Shown here: positions 25,048-33,219 of the stretch, piece by piece | Position numbering within the stretch: position 1 is the first letter of the stretch | Layout of the letters: each line of letters opens with the position of its first letter | DNA from: Clostridium sp. 26_21 | GTDB taxonomy: Bacteria; Bacillota; Clostridia; TANB77; CAG-508 | Assembly: GCA_001915995.1 (NCBI GenBank) | Contig: MNRO01000022.1 | Span: 1-64,000 of the forward strand | DNA length: 64,000 nt | Direction: 5' to 3' | Made by a program: the position numbers and the translations under genes | The notes under the pieces: model-generated | Told to the model about the DNA's origin: nothing | The model's database searches: none | Seen by the model: only the letters and a program-made list of their open reading frames with translations

Positions 25048-25839
25048 ATGGGAGAAGTTATAGTAATAACATCAGGAAAAGGTGGAGTTGGAAAAACAAC
25101 AACAACAGCAAATTTGGGCTCAAGCCTAGCATTAGAAGGAAAAAAAGTAGCATTAATAGATACAGATATAGGCTTAAGAAATCTAGATGTTGTAATGGGA
25201 CTAGAAAATAGAATTGTATATGATATAGTAGATGTTGTTGAAGAAAAATGTAAATTAAGACAAGCATTAATAAAAGATAAAAGATTTAAAGAATTATATT
25301 TATTGCCTGCGGCACAAACAAGAGATAAAAGTGCAGTAAATGAAGAACAAATGAGGAATTTAACATTAAAATTAAAAGAAGAATTTGATTATATACTTAT
25401 AGACTGTCCAGCAGGAATTGAACAAGGATTTAAAAATGCAATAGCAGGAGCAGATAGAGCAATTGTTGTAACAACAGCTGAAATATCTGCAATAAGAGAT
25501 GCAGATAGGATTATAGGATTATTAGAAGCATCAGAAATAAAAAATCCAGAATTGGTAATAAATAGAATAAGACCTAATATGGTAAGAAAAGGTGAAATGA
25601 TGGATGTAGATGATATAGTAGATCTACTATCTATAGATTTAATAGGTGTTGTACCAGATGATGAATATATAATAACACAAACAAATAAAGGAGAACCTGT
25701 AATACAAAATAGAAAAGCACCATCAGGAAAAGCATATTTAGAGATTGCCAAAAGAGTATTAGGAGAGGATATAGAAGTTACAATTCCTGGAAGAGAAAAA
25801 GGATTTTTTGCAAAAATAAAAAATATATTTAAAAAATAG
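25048..25839 (+). CDS. minD: Septum site-determining ATPase MinD, 263 aa
   Basis: A ParA/MinD ATPase that binds the membrane and places the division site. The deviant Walker A is SGKGGVGKTTTTANLG near residue 10, with DTDIGLRNLDVVMGLENR near 40 and IDCPAGIEQGFKNA near 118. The C-terminus ends KGFFAKIKNIFKK, the amphipathic membrane-targeting helix. AAGGAGG sits upstream. MinE follows immediately; no minC is adjacent in this window. Confidence 0.97.
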   Translation: MGEVIVITSGKGGVGKTTTTANLGSSLALEGKKVALIDTDIGLRNLDVVMGLENRIVYDIVDVVEEKCKLRQALIKDKRFKELYLLPAAQTRDKSAVNEEQMRNLTLKLKEEFDYILIDCPAGIEQGFKNAIAGADRAIVVTTAEISAIRDADRIIGLLEASEIKNPELVINRIRPNMVRKGEMMDVDDIVDLLSIDLIGVVPDDEYIITQTNKGEPVIQNRKAPSGKAYLEIAKRVLGEDIEVTIPGREKGFFAKIKNIFKK

Positions 25840-25862
25840 AAAACAATAAAGGAGAAAGGATA

Positions 25863-26408
25863 ATGTTTGAAAACATAATGAAATTAGTAAGAAAGATAAC
25901 AAAAAAAGAAGATCAAACATTAAAATCTAAAGATGCCGCAAAAGAAAGACTACATCTAGTATTAATGCAAGATAGAGCAAATGTATCTGCAGACTTTTTA
26001 GATTTGATGAAACAAGAAATAATAGACGTAATAAAAAAATACATAGAAATAGATGAAAGTGCAATAGATGTAAAATTAACAAATAAAGAAAATGGGGATG
26101 GAACAAAAGGTGCACCAGCATTATATGCTAATATTCCAATATTAAATATAAAAGATGAAGCAAGACAAAATGCTAAAGTAATAACAAAAGATGAAGAAAA
26201 TAAAAAAATTGAAGAAAAACATCAAGAAAAAGAAACTTTAGAAAAAATAGAAGTTGAAAAAGAAAAAATAAAAATTGAAAATAGTTCAGATGAAAAATTG
26301 GAAGAAGATGTAGCTGAAGATTCAGAAAATAAAGATACAGAAAAAACAAAAAATAATAGCCAATATAATAAAAATAAGAAAAGCAAAAATAAGAACTTAA
26401 AAAAATAA
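25863..26408 (+). CDS. minE: Cell division topological specificity factor MinE with charged tail, 181 aa
   Basis: It stimulates the MinD ATPase and drives Min dynamics. Residues 27-60 (AKERLHLVLMQDRANVSADF) are the MinD-binding region. Residues 55-95 match the topological domain. The last 80 residues are almost all Lys, Glu, Asn and Asp and look disordered; ordinary MinE is about 90 residues, so this tail doubles the length. AAAGGAGAAAGG precedes ATG 25863, 23 bases after minD. Confidence 0.9.
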   Translation: MFENIMKLVRKITKKEDQTLKSKDAAKERLHLVLMQDRANVSADFLDLMKQEIIDVIKKYIEIDESAIDVKLTNKENGDGTKGAPALYANIPILNIKDEARQNAKVITKDEENKKIEEKHQEKETLEKIEVEKEKIKIENSSDEKLEEDVAEDSENKDTEKTKNNSQYNKNKKSKNKNLKK

Positions 26409-26419
26409 AGAGTGGTTAA

Positions 26420-27535
26420 ATGAATATAAGAAGATTAAGAAAAATTGAGTGGTGGATACCACTATTAGCACTAGTATTATGTATAATAGGATTAATTGCA
26501 TTGTATTCTGCATCATATGATACAAATTTAGAGGAATTTAAAAAACAAACAGTTTGGATTGGAATAAGCTTAATACTCATGTTAATAGTTATGCTAATAG
26601 ACTATAAAGTTTTAGTGAAGGTATCACCAATTTTTTATGGTATTTCAATAATAATGTTGATAGCAGTATTATTTACAAAACCAATAAGTGGGGCAAGAAG
26701 TTGGTTTATAATAGGAGATGATTTGTTTTCATTTCAACCAGCAGAATTGTCCAAAATATTTATAATATTATTTATGTCATATATAATATCATTTATTCAA
26801 ATTAGAAAAGGAAGAAATGAAATAAATAAAATCTCTAAGTTAATGTTAATATTATTAGCAGTATCAATTCCATTAGCATTGATAATTATAGAACCAGATT
26901 ATGGAACAGCAGCAGCATATATAGTTTCATTCCTATTAATGATATTTGTTGCTGGAATTGATAGAAAATATATTATACTAGCAACATTAATTGTTGTTAT
27001 AGCAGCACCAGTAACATATAATTTCATATTACCAGATCATGCCAAGAAAAGAATTGATACATTTTTAAATCCAGAATCAGATCCATCTGGAGCAGGATAT
27101 AATATATATCAATCAAAATTAGCAATAGGATCAGGACAAATTACTGGAATGGGAGTGTTAAAAGGAAATCAAACACAACTAGGATATTTATATCCAAAAA
27201 CAACAGATTTTATATTTGCTGTAATTGGAGAAGAAATGGGATTTATAGTTGCAGCACTAGTGATATTATTAAATATAACAATAATAGTAAAAGCAATACA
27301 AGTTGCCAAAGGAATAAAAGATGAAGCAGGAGCATATGTTGCCATAGGAATTGCTGGAATATTTTTGTTTCATACTTTAGAAAATGTAGGAATGACAATG
27401 GGATTATTACCAATAACAGGTGTTCCATTATTATTTGTAAGTTATGGTGGAAGTTCTATGATGACAAGTTTTATTGCTATAGGAATTTTGCTAAATATTA
27501 GTAGTCAAAGAAGAAATGGATTGTTTAATAAATAG
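26420..27535 (+). CDS. rodA: SEDS peptidoglycan polymerase, RodA type, 371 aa
   Basis: A multi-pass membrane glycosyltransferase that polymerises lipid II during elongation, working with a class B penicillin-binding protein. About ten membrane helices are visible. FQPAELSKIFIILFMSYI near residue 112, LIIEPDYGTAAAY near 155 and the C-terminal GVPLLFVSYGGSSMM near 335 are SEDS signatures. Being beside minDE and having the short RodA-like N-terminus favour RodA over FtsW. It lies 11 bases after minE. Confidence 0.9.
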   Translation: MNIRRLRKIEWWIPLLALVLCIIGLIALYSASYDTNLEEFKKQTVWIGISLILMLIVMLIDYKVLVKVSPIFYGISIIMLIAVLFTKPISGARSWFIIGDDLFSFQPAELSKIFIILFMSYIISFIQIRKGRNEINKISKLMLILLAVSIPLALIIIEPDYGTAAAYIVSFLLMIFVAGIDRKYIILATLIVVIAAPVTYNFILPDHAKKRIDTFLNPESDPSGAGYNIYQSKLAIGSGQITGMGVLKGNQTQLGYLYPKTTDFIFAVIGEEMGFIVAALVILLNITIIVKAIQVAKGIKDEAGAYVAIGIAGIFLFHTLENVGMTMGLLPITGVPLLFVSYGGSSMMTSFIAIGILLNISSQRRNGLFNK

Positions 27536-27544
27536 GAGAAAAAG

Positions 27545-28516
27545 ATGTATTTAAAAAAATTAAAAATAGGTAATGTAGAATTAAACAATAATTTAATATT
27601 AGCTCCAATGGCAGGTATAACAGACCTGCCTTTTAGAATAATAACAGAAAAATTTCAGCCAGGCCTAGTATGTACAGAAATGGTCAGTGCAAAGGCCCTT
27701 TTTTATGGGGATGATAAAACTAAACAATTATTAAAATCTGATGGAGAAATAGTACCAATAAGTATGCAAATATTTGGAAGTGACCCTGAAACAATGGGAT
27801 TTGCTGCCAAATATGTAAGTCAATTTGCAGATATAGTTGATATTAATATGGGATGTCCATCTCCAAAAGTTGTAAAAAATGGTGATGGAAGTAAATTATT
27901 ATTAAACTTAGAAAAAGCTCAAGAAATAATAAAATCAGTTGTGAAATTTTCAACAAAACCAGTAACTGTAAAATTTAGAAAAGGATGGAATGATGAAAAA
28001 ATTGTGGCATGTGAGTTGGCAAGAATTGCAGAAGAATGTGGAGTATCAGCAATAACAATTCATGGAAGAACACGTGAACAGTATTATACTGGAAAAGCAG
28101 ATTTAGATATAATAAAAAAAGTTAAAGAATCTGTAAAAATTCCTGTTATAGGAAATGGAGATATAATTGATGAAGAGTCAGCAATAAAGATGTTTGAATA
28201 TACAGGTGTTGATGGAATAATGATTGGAAGAGGAACAATTGGAAATCCATGGATATTTGAACAAATAAAATATTTTTTAGAAAATAATCAAAAAATATCA
28301 AGACCAACAAAAGAAGAAAAGTTCCAATTAATAAAACAACATATAGAATTAGCAATTAAAGAAAAAGGAGAAAAAATAGGAATAAATGAAATGAGAAAAA
28401 ACATATCAGCATATACAAAGAATATGGCAGATTCATCAAATTTTAGAAATGAAATAAATCATATAACAAATTATGAAGAACTCATTAACAGAATTGAAGA
28501 ATTTTTTTCTTATTAA
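27545..28516 (+). CDS. dusB: tRNA-dihydrouridine synthase, DusB type, 323 aa
   Basis: An FMN enzyme that reduces uridine in the tRNA D-loop. The TIM barrel starts with LAPMAGITDLPFR (residue about 20), the catalytic Cys is in NMGCPSPKVVKNGDGS near 103, TIHGRTREQYY is near 173, and NGDIIDEESAI and GIMIGRGTIGNPWIF follow. Ten bases after rodA with AATAGGAGAA as ribosome site, so part of the min operon. Confidence 0.93.
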   Translation: MYLKKLKIGNVELNNNLILAPMAGITDLPFRIITEKFQPGLVCTEMVSAKALFYGDDKTKQLLKSDGEIVPISMQIFGSDPETMGFAAKYVSQFADIVDINMGCPSPKVVKNGDGSKLLLNLEKAQEIIKSVVKFSTKPVTVKFRKGWNDEKIVACELARIAEECGVSAITIHGRTREQYYTGKADLDIIKKVKESVKIPVIGNGDIIDEESAIKMFEYTGVDGIMIGRGTIGNPWIFEQIKYFLENNQKISRPTKEEKFQLIKQHIELAIKEKGEKIGINEMRKNISAYTKNMADSSNFRNEINHITNYEELINRIEEFFSY

Positions 28517-28557
28517 AAATTTATACTAATATTTATAAAAAATGAAAAGTGAAAATG

Positions 28558-28586
28558 TTGATATTTTTATTAAATAATAGTAAAAT
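28558..28586 (+). promoter_or_regulatory. Promoter before the 765-aa gene and era
   Basis: TTGATA (28558-28563), a 17-base spacer and TAAAAT (28581-28586), about 35 bases before the TTG start. Confidence 0.45.
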
Positions 28587-28619
28587 AAATATGAAAAATA
28601 ACGAAAGGAGAATCTAGTT

Positions 28620-30917
28620 TTGAAAAATAAAATTTCACAAGATATAACTGAAAAACTAGAATATATAGGATTAAATTTAGAAGAAATACCAGCAACATTA
28701 AAATATGTTGAGGTTTTAAATTTTAAGCCAAATATTGGAATAGAAGAAAATAAATATAGACAATATAGATATATATCACCAAAAGAGTTAGAAATTTTAT
28801 TAACTCCATGTAATAGGTTAGATGATACCAAAACAAAATATTCTAAAGCTAAACCACTAGTTTCATATTTAGAACCAAAAACAGAAGAAGAACAAAAGTT
28901 ATATGAAACATTTTTACAAATGTTAAAAGATGTTGAAATTGACGAAATAAAAGAAGTCGAACAACAACAACAAGCATTAACTAAAAAAATACCATTTAAA
29001 GTAAGGTATTCAAAAAATTATTTATGGCAAATTTACTATTCAGAAACAGATGAAAAATATTTTATGATAGTTCCAACACAAGATAAAGATTATTCAACAT
29101 TTTTTTATGTATTAAAAAAACAGTTAGAAAAGAAAAAAGCTGGAAAAATATTTGTCCCAATAAGTAATATTGATTATTCAAAAGAATTATTGAATAAAAC
29201 AGAAATTCAAAGTTTAGAAAATTATTTATGGACATTTACAAATGATTGGCCATCAATATATGAAGTATATGATAAAACAGATAAAATATCTTTACAAGTT
29301 GTTGGACAAACTCAAATATTAGGTACAATAAAATCTGAGTATAAGACTAAGCTTTCAAATAAAATAGAGGCTAGTAAGTTCTTTAAATTAATAAAAGCAT
29401 TATATATAATTCAATCAGAACTATCAGAATATTATAAATTTGATACTCAAATAGATAAACAAGGAGAAATAGAATTTTATTATAAAGATCAATTATTAAA
29501 ATATGACGAATTAGGTGATTGGATAAATGAACAATATCAAAAAATGGTTAATATCGAAAATGAAGCAATAAAAAATAATCAAGAATATAATCAAAAATTA
29601 AAATTATTAAAAGAAGAAACAGGAAAATTAGAGATAGATTATATAGAAAAAGAAAAGCAGATTTCAACATTTTTAGAATGTAAAAAAACATTTTTTGGAA
29701 AAGTTAAATATTTCTTTAAATATAGTGGCAAAAAGTCAAAAAAGAAAGAAGAAAAAAAAGTAATAATAGAAGAAAAGACAAATTTAGAAAAAGATTATAA
29801 AGAAGATTATGTTGAAGAAAAAATAAAGAAACAGTATACATTAGATGAATTACTAGAACAAGGCAAAAATGCCAAAAATAGAGAAAATGAATTTAATAAT
29901 ACTAAAATGGATATTAATGCAATAAAACTAAAAAAGGTAAATTTGATCAAAAAGATTGAAAATGCAGTAGCATTTATAGAAGAAATAGATAGTCATAAAA
30001 AAAGTATTTTTGAATTCTGGAAATATAGTAATAAAGATGAAGTAAATGCATTAGCAGAGGGAGAAAAAGAAGTTGTTAATGTAAAACCACATGCAAAAAC
30101 TTTTGAATTTGAAGAGGATTTTGAAGAATTTGGAATTACAATGGATCATATTCAAAGAGCAAAATTAAATAAAGAGGAATTAGATTCAATATATTTAACA
30201 ACAACAAATCAATTGACTGTTATTAATAAAGTAAAAACTAATTCTTTGGAACCAAAAGAATTAGACAAATATTTAAAAGAATTAAAAGCAGAGCAAAAAA
30301 AGTCAAATCAAGATATTGATGAGGAAATAGATATATTTGGAAATCTTGAAGAAGATACAAGAAAAACAAAAAAATTAGCAAATAAATCACATAGAGAAAA
30401 TCCAAAAAATAAGTTTTTAATTTTAGGATTAGGAAAACAATATAAGGTTGTTGACTATAAAGTTAATATAAGTCAAGTAATATGGAGAGTTAATGATGCA
30501 ATTAATAAAATTTCAACAAGTGAAGATATTGTAGCATATATGTGGACAGATGAAGATAAAACAATAGATGCTAATGAAATAAATGTGTTTAATTTAGATG
30601 CAGAATATGAGATTGAACAAGCAATAAAGAATTCAGAGAGTAGTAAAATTAACTTATATAAAATAAAATTAGAAAAAGGTGCACATGTAATTGCATTTTC
30701 AAATTGTGTTTATTTTGATAATCAAAATAAAACATTACCAGAGGGTATGGATAAAGATACAAGAATAATGGTAAAATTAAGTGATATGGATATAAAATTA
30801 AATTCAAAAAAGAATGTAAAAATTGGAAAATTAGAGAATGATGAAATAACATCAAAATTAGACATAAAAACAGTTAGTATATTAGAATATACAGTAAAAC
30901 AAATGGAGGAAGAATAA
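28620..30917 (+). CDS. Unknown 765-aa protein upstream of era
   Basis: I do not recognise this family. It has no signal peptide or membrane helix. Residues 1-315 look globular and mixed alpha/beta. Residues about 315-470 are a highly charged Lys/Glu stretch with heptad character (probable coiled coil), including a KKSKKKEEKK cluster. The C-terminal 150 residues are again globular and end with a predicted beta-rich segment. It starts with TTG 28620 after GAAAGGAG. Its TAA overlaps the era ATG by one base, so it is translationally coupled to era, which points to a conserved cytoplasmic role rather than an accessory one. Confidence 0.8.
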   Translation: MKNKISQDITEKLEYIGLNLEEIPATLKYVEVLNFKPNIGIEENKYRQYRYISPKELEILLTPCNRLDDTKTKYSKAKPLVSYLEPKTEEEQKLYETFLQMLKDVEIDEIKEVEQQQQALTKKIPFKVRYSKNYLWQIYYSETDEKYFMIVPTQDKDYSTFFYVLKKQLEKKKAGKIFVPISNIDYSKELLNKTEIQSLENYLWTFTNDWPSIYEVYDKTDKISLQVVGQTQILGTIKSEYKTKLSNKIEASKFFKLIKALYIIQSELSEYYKFDTQIDKQGEIEFYYKDQLLKYDELGDWINEQYQKMVNIENEAIKNNQEYNQKLKLLKEETGKLEIDYIEKEKQISTFLECKKTFFGKVKYFFKYSGKKSKKKEEKKVIIEEKTNLEKDYKEDYVEEKIKKQYTLDELLEQGKNAKNRENEFNNTKMDINAIKLKKVNLIKKIENAVAFIEEIDSHKKSIFEFWKYSNKDEVNALAEGEKEVVNVKPHAKTFEFEEDFEEFGITMDHIQRAKLNKEELDSIYLTTTNQLTVINKVKTNSLEPKELDKYLKELKAEQKKSNQDIDEEIDIFGNLEEDTRKTKKLANKSHRENPKNKFLILGLGKQYKVVDYKVNISQVIWRVNDAINKISTSEDIVAYMWTDEDKTIDANEINVFNLDAEYEIEQAIKNSESSKINLYKIKLEKGAHVIAFSNCVYFDNQNKTLPEGMDKDTRIMVKLSDMDIKLNSKKNVKIGKLENDEITSKLDIKTVSILEYTVKQMEEE

Positions 30918-31819
30918 TGGCAGAATTTAAGTCAGGTTTTGTAGCAATGTTAGGAAGAACTAATGTTGGAAAATCAACATTAGTGAATTTGTTGGTTGGT
31001 GAAAAAGTAGCGGCAACAGCAAATAAAGTTCAAACAACAAGAACTGCAATAAAAGGAATAGTTAATAGAGAAAATTCTCAAATCATATTTATAGATACTC
31101 CAGGAATACATAAACCAAAAACAAAATTAAATGAAACAATGATAGAAACTTCATTTGGTGTAATAAAAGATATAGATTTAATATTATTTATTATAGAAGC
31201 AACAAGTAATGAAATTGGTAGAGGAGATATGAGAATCTTAGAAAAAATAAAAGAATCTAAGAAAAAAACAATACTAATTATTAATAAAATTGATTTAGTA
31301 AAAAAAGAAAGCTTATTAAATTTGATTGATTTATATCAAAAAGAATATAATTTTGAAGCTGTAATTCCAGTATCATCAATAAAAGCAAAATATAGAGATA
31401 TTATATTAGATGAAATAGAAAAGGTTTTAAAACCAGGTCCAGCATATTATGATACAGAGGAATATACAGATCAAACAATGAGACAACTCGCAGAAGAAAC
31501 CATAAGAGAAAAAGCATTAATGTATTTACAAGATGAAGTTCCACATGGGATATATGTTGAAGTTACAAAAATGAAATTAAAAAAGACAAAAAATAAAGAA
31601 GAATTTTATGACATTGAAGCTACAATATATTGTTTAAGAGAATCACATAAAGGAATAATAATTGGAAAAGATGGAATTATGCTTAAAAGAATTGGACAAG
31701 CTGCAAGAATTGATATGGAAAAGAATTTTGGAATAAAAGTTAATTTAAGAACATGGGTAAAAGTTAAGGAAAATTGGCTTGATGATACATCAGTTGTAAA
31801 GAAATTTAAATTACAATAA
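30917..31819 (+). CDS. era: Ribosome-assembly GTPase Era, 300 aa
   Basis: It binds the 3' end of 16S rRNA during 30S maturation. The G1 motif is GRTNVGKSTL near residue 13, followed by TTRTAIKGI, DTPGIHKPK (G3) near 60 and NKIDLV (G4) near 122. The KH domain near the C-terminus has GIIIGKDGIMLKRIG. It is the first of the era-yqzL-recO trio that is conserved in Firmicutes. Confidence 0.97.
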   Translation: MAEFKSGFVAMLGRTNVGKSTLVNLLVGEKVAATANKVQTTRTAIKGIVNRENSQIIFIDTPGIHKPKTKLNETMIETSFGVIKDIDLILFIIEATSNEIGRGDMRILEKIKESKKKTILIINKIDLVKKESLLNLIDLYQKEYNFEAVIPVSSIKAKYRDIILDEIEKVLKPGPAYYDTEEYTDQTMRQLAEETIREKALMYLQDEVPHGIYVEVTKMKLKKTKNKEEFYDIEATIYCLRESHKGIIIGKDGIMLKRIGQAARIDMEKNFGIKVNLRTWVKVKENWLDDTSVVKKFKLQ

Positions 31820-31882
31820 TAAGCACAAATATGAATAAAAAGTAATAAAATGCAAAAGATAATGTTAAAGGAAGTGGAGCTT

Positions 31883-32050
31883 ATGATAAAAAAAATTGCA
31901 TGGGATACATTTAAAAATACAGGAGATGTTAATACATTTTTAGAATTAAAACAATTTCAAGGAATGGAAGAAAAGTTACAAATTAATAAATTGGAGCAAA
32001 AGGCGGAAAAATATGGGGACAGTAAAAACGAGTGGAATAATAATTTCTGA
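31883..32050 (+). CDS. yqzL: YqzL-like small protein, 55 aa
   Basis: The start MIKKIAWDTFKNTGDVNTFL matches the short YqzL family, which lies between era and recO in Bacillus and relatives; function unknown. ATG 31883 is chosen because GGAAGTGGAGC precedes it; the upstream ATG at 31850 would add 11 residues. The C-terminal 12 codons overlap the start of recO by 38 bases, so the two are coupled. Confidence 0.75.
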   Translation: MIKKIAWDTFKNTGDVNTFLELKQFQGMEEKLQINKLEQKAEKYGDSKNEWNNNF

Positions 32051-32720
32051 AAGTAATTTAGGAGATTATGATAAAATGCTTACAATGTTAACTCCAGGTT
32101 TAGGAAAAATATCATGTGTTGCCAAAGGAGCAAGGCGCCCAAGAAGTGCTTTGCTTGCTGGTACACAATTATTTTGTTTTGGAGAATATATGATGTATAA
32201 AGGTTCAAATACATATAATATAAATTCATGTGACACAATAGAAGTATTTTATAATTTAAGAACAGATTTAGATAAATTAAATGAAGCAATTGAAATAACC
32301 AAAATAATAAGAGAAGTTACAGATGAAAATGAGAATTGTTATAAAATATTACAATTATTTTTGAATACACTATATACATTATCTGAAACAGATAAAGATG
32401 TTAAGCTGGTTATTAGTACTTTTAAGTTAAAATTATTATGCTTTTTAGGATTTTTACCTAGAATTAATGGATGTTCTAGCTGTAAAGTGAAAGAAAATTT
32501 AAGATATTTCAGTATTAAAGATAATGGATTGAAATGTGAAAGTTGTGGAAAAATAGATAAAGGGGCAATATCTGTATCAGAAAGTACAGTATCTGCAATA
32601 AGATATATTGTTATGGCACCGGCCAAAAAATTATTTTCATTTAATTTGAAATCAGAATCTTTAAATGAGCTTGAACTTGTTTCAAAATTGTATTTTAATG
32701 ATAAATTAGAAAAATATTAA
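32013..32720 (+). CDS. recO: DNA repair protein RecO, 235 aa
   Basis: A RecFOR-pathway mediator that loads RecA on SSB-coated DNA. The N-terminal OB fold begins TSGIIISESNLGDYDKMLT. LLAGTQLFCFGEYMMYKG lies near residue 50. The four-cysteine zinc site is GCSSCKVKENL near 152 and CESCGK near 175. Length is normal. The ATG at 32013 overlaps yqzL. The terminator follows at once. Confidence 0.93.
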   Translation: MGTVKTSGIIISESNLGDYDKMLTMLTPGLGKISCVAKGARRPRSALLAGTQLFCFGEYMMYKGSNTYNINSCDTIEVFYNLRTDLDKLNEAIEITKIIREVTDENENCYKILQLFLNTLYTLSETDKDVKLVISTFKLKLLCFLGFLPRINGCSSCKVKENLRYFSIKDNGLKCESCGKIDKGAISVSESTVSAIRYIVMAPAKKLFSFNLKSESLNELELVSKLYFNDKLEKY

Positions 32721-32725
32721 ATAGA

Positions 32726-32755
32726 AACCCCACAAGTATGTGCTTGTGGGGTTTT
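32726..32755. terminator. Bidirectional terminator between recO and the minus-strand orphan
   Basis: AACCCCACAAG (32726-32736) pairs with CTTGTGGGGTT (32743-32753); TTTT follows on plus, and TTTCTATTTAATATTTTT on minus. Confidence 0.88.
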
Positions 32756-32774
32756 GAAGCTTGCACTAATTTTT

Positions 32775-33023
32775 TTAGAATCTGGAAGTTATTTCAGCGG
32801 TTAAAATGCCTCTTTCAACTTTCACTTTTGCTTGATAAGTTGCCCTGCAGAACTTATGAAAAAGCTCTCTGTTGAGATCTTTATAGTAGTCAAAACCTGC
32901 GTTTTTGGCGCAAGGCATATAACTAAGTTCTGCCATGACTACTTTTTCAGGTTGTGGAACTTTTTTATCAAAAGAAATTTTTTTAGAAGTGGTGAGCCAA
33001 ATACTATCATTAGTGTAATTCAT
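32775..33023 (-). CDS. Small orphan protein, 82 aa, unknown
   Basis: I do not recognise it. It is soluble and basic, with CAKNAGFDYYKDLNRELFHKF in the middle and VERGILTAEITSRF at the end. AGGAGG lies eight bases before the minus-strand ATG at 33023. Codon use is visibly richer in G+C than the neighbours, like the orphans at 8.0, 13.2 and 13.7 kb, and as there the gene has its own promoter, a 5' hairpin and a strong terminator. It shows no clear homology to those three. Confidence 0.65.
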   Translation of the reverse strand: MNYTNDSIWLTTSKKISFDKKVPQPEKVVMAELSYMPCAKNAGFDYYKDLNRELFHKFCRATYQAKVKVERGILTAEITSRF

Positions 33024-33057
33024 AAAAGATACCTCCTAAGAAAAGCCTCAATACATG

Positions 33058-33112
33058 GTAGATGACTCTCATCTACATTTTTTATTATAATCCAAAAATT
33101 TCCAAAAGTCAA
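33058..33112 (-). promoter_or_regulatory. Promoter with a 19-base palindrome at +1 for the 82-aa orphan
   Basis: On the minus strand: TTGACT (33112-33107), a 17-base spacer and TATAAT (33089-33084). GTAGATGA-CTC-TCATCTAC (33058-33076) lies where transcription should begin and could be an operator or a 5' stabilising hairpin. Confidence 0.65.
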
Positions 33113-33165
33113 GAACTGGAAATTTTAAACAATAATTAACATTTTATTAAAAAAGAGTATAAATA

Positions 33166-33194
33166 TTGATTATAATGTATAAATATGATAATAT
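33166..33194 (+). promoter_or_regulatory. Promoter at the start of the glycan region
   Basis: TTGATT (33166-33171), 17 bases, TAATAT (33189-33194), then GTGAGAGGAAAGG as ribosome site before ATG 33220. Confidence 0.5.
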
Positions 33195-33219
33195 TTTAAA
33201 GTGAGAGGAAAGGTAAACA

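Noticed and set aside
25017..25211. A 64-codon frame overlapping the start of minD
   Set aside because: It is a frame shadow of minD; the sequence is composed of Lys, Arg, Asn and Ser repeats, and the AAGGAGG site serves the minD ATG.
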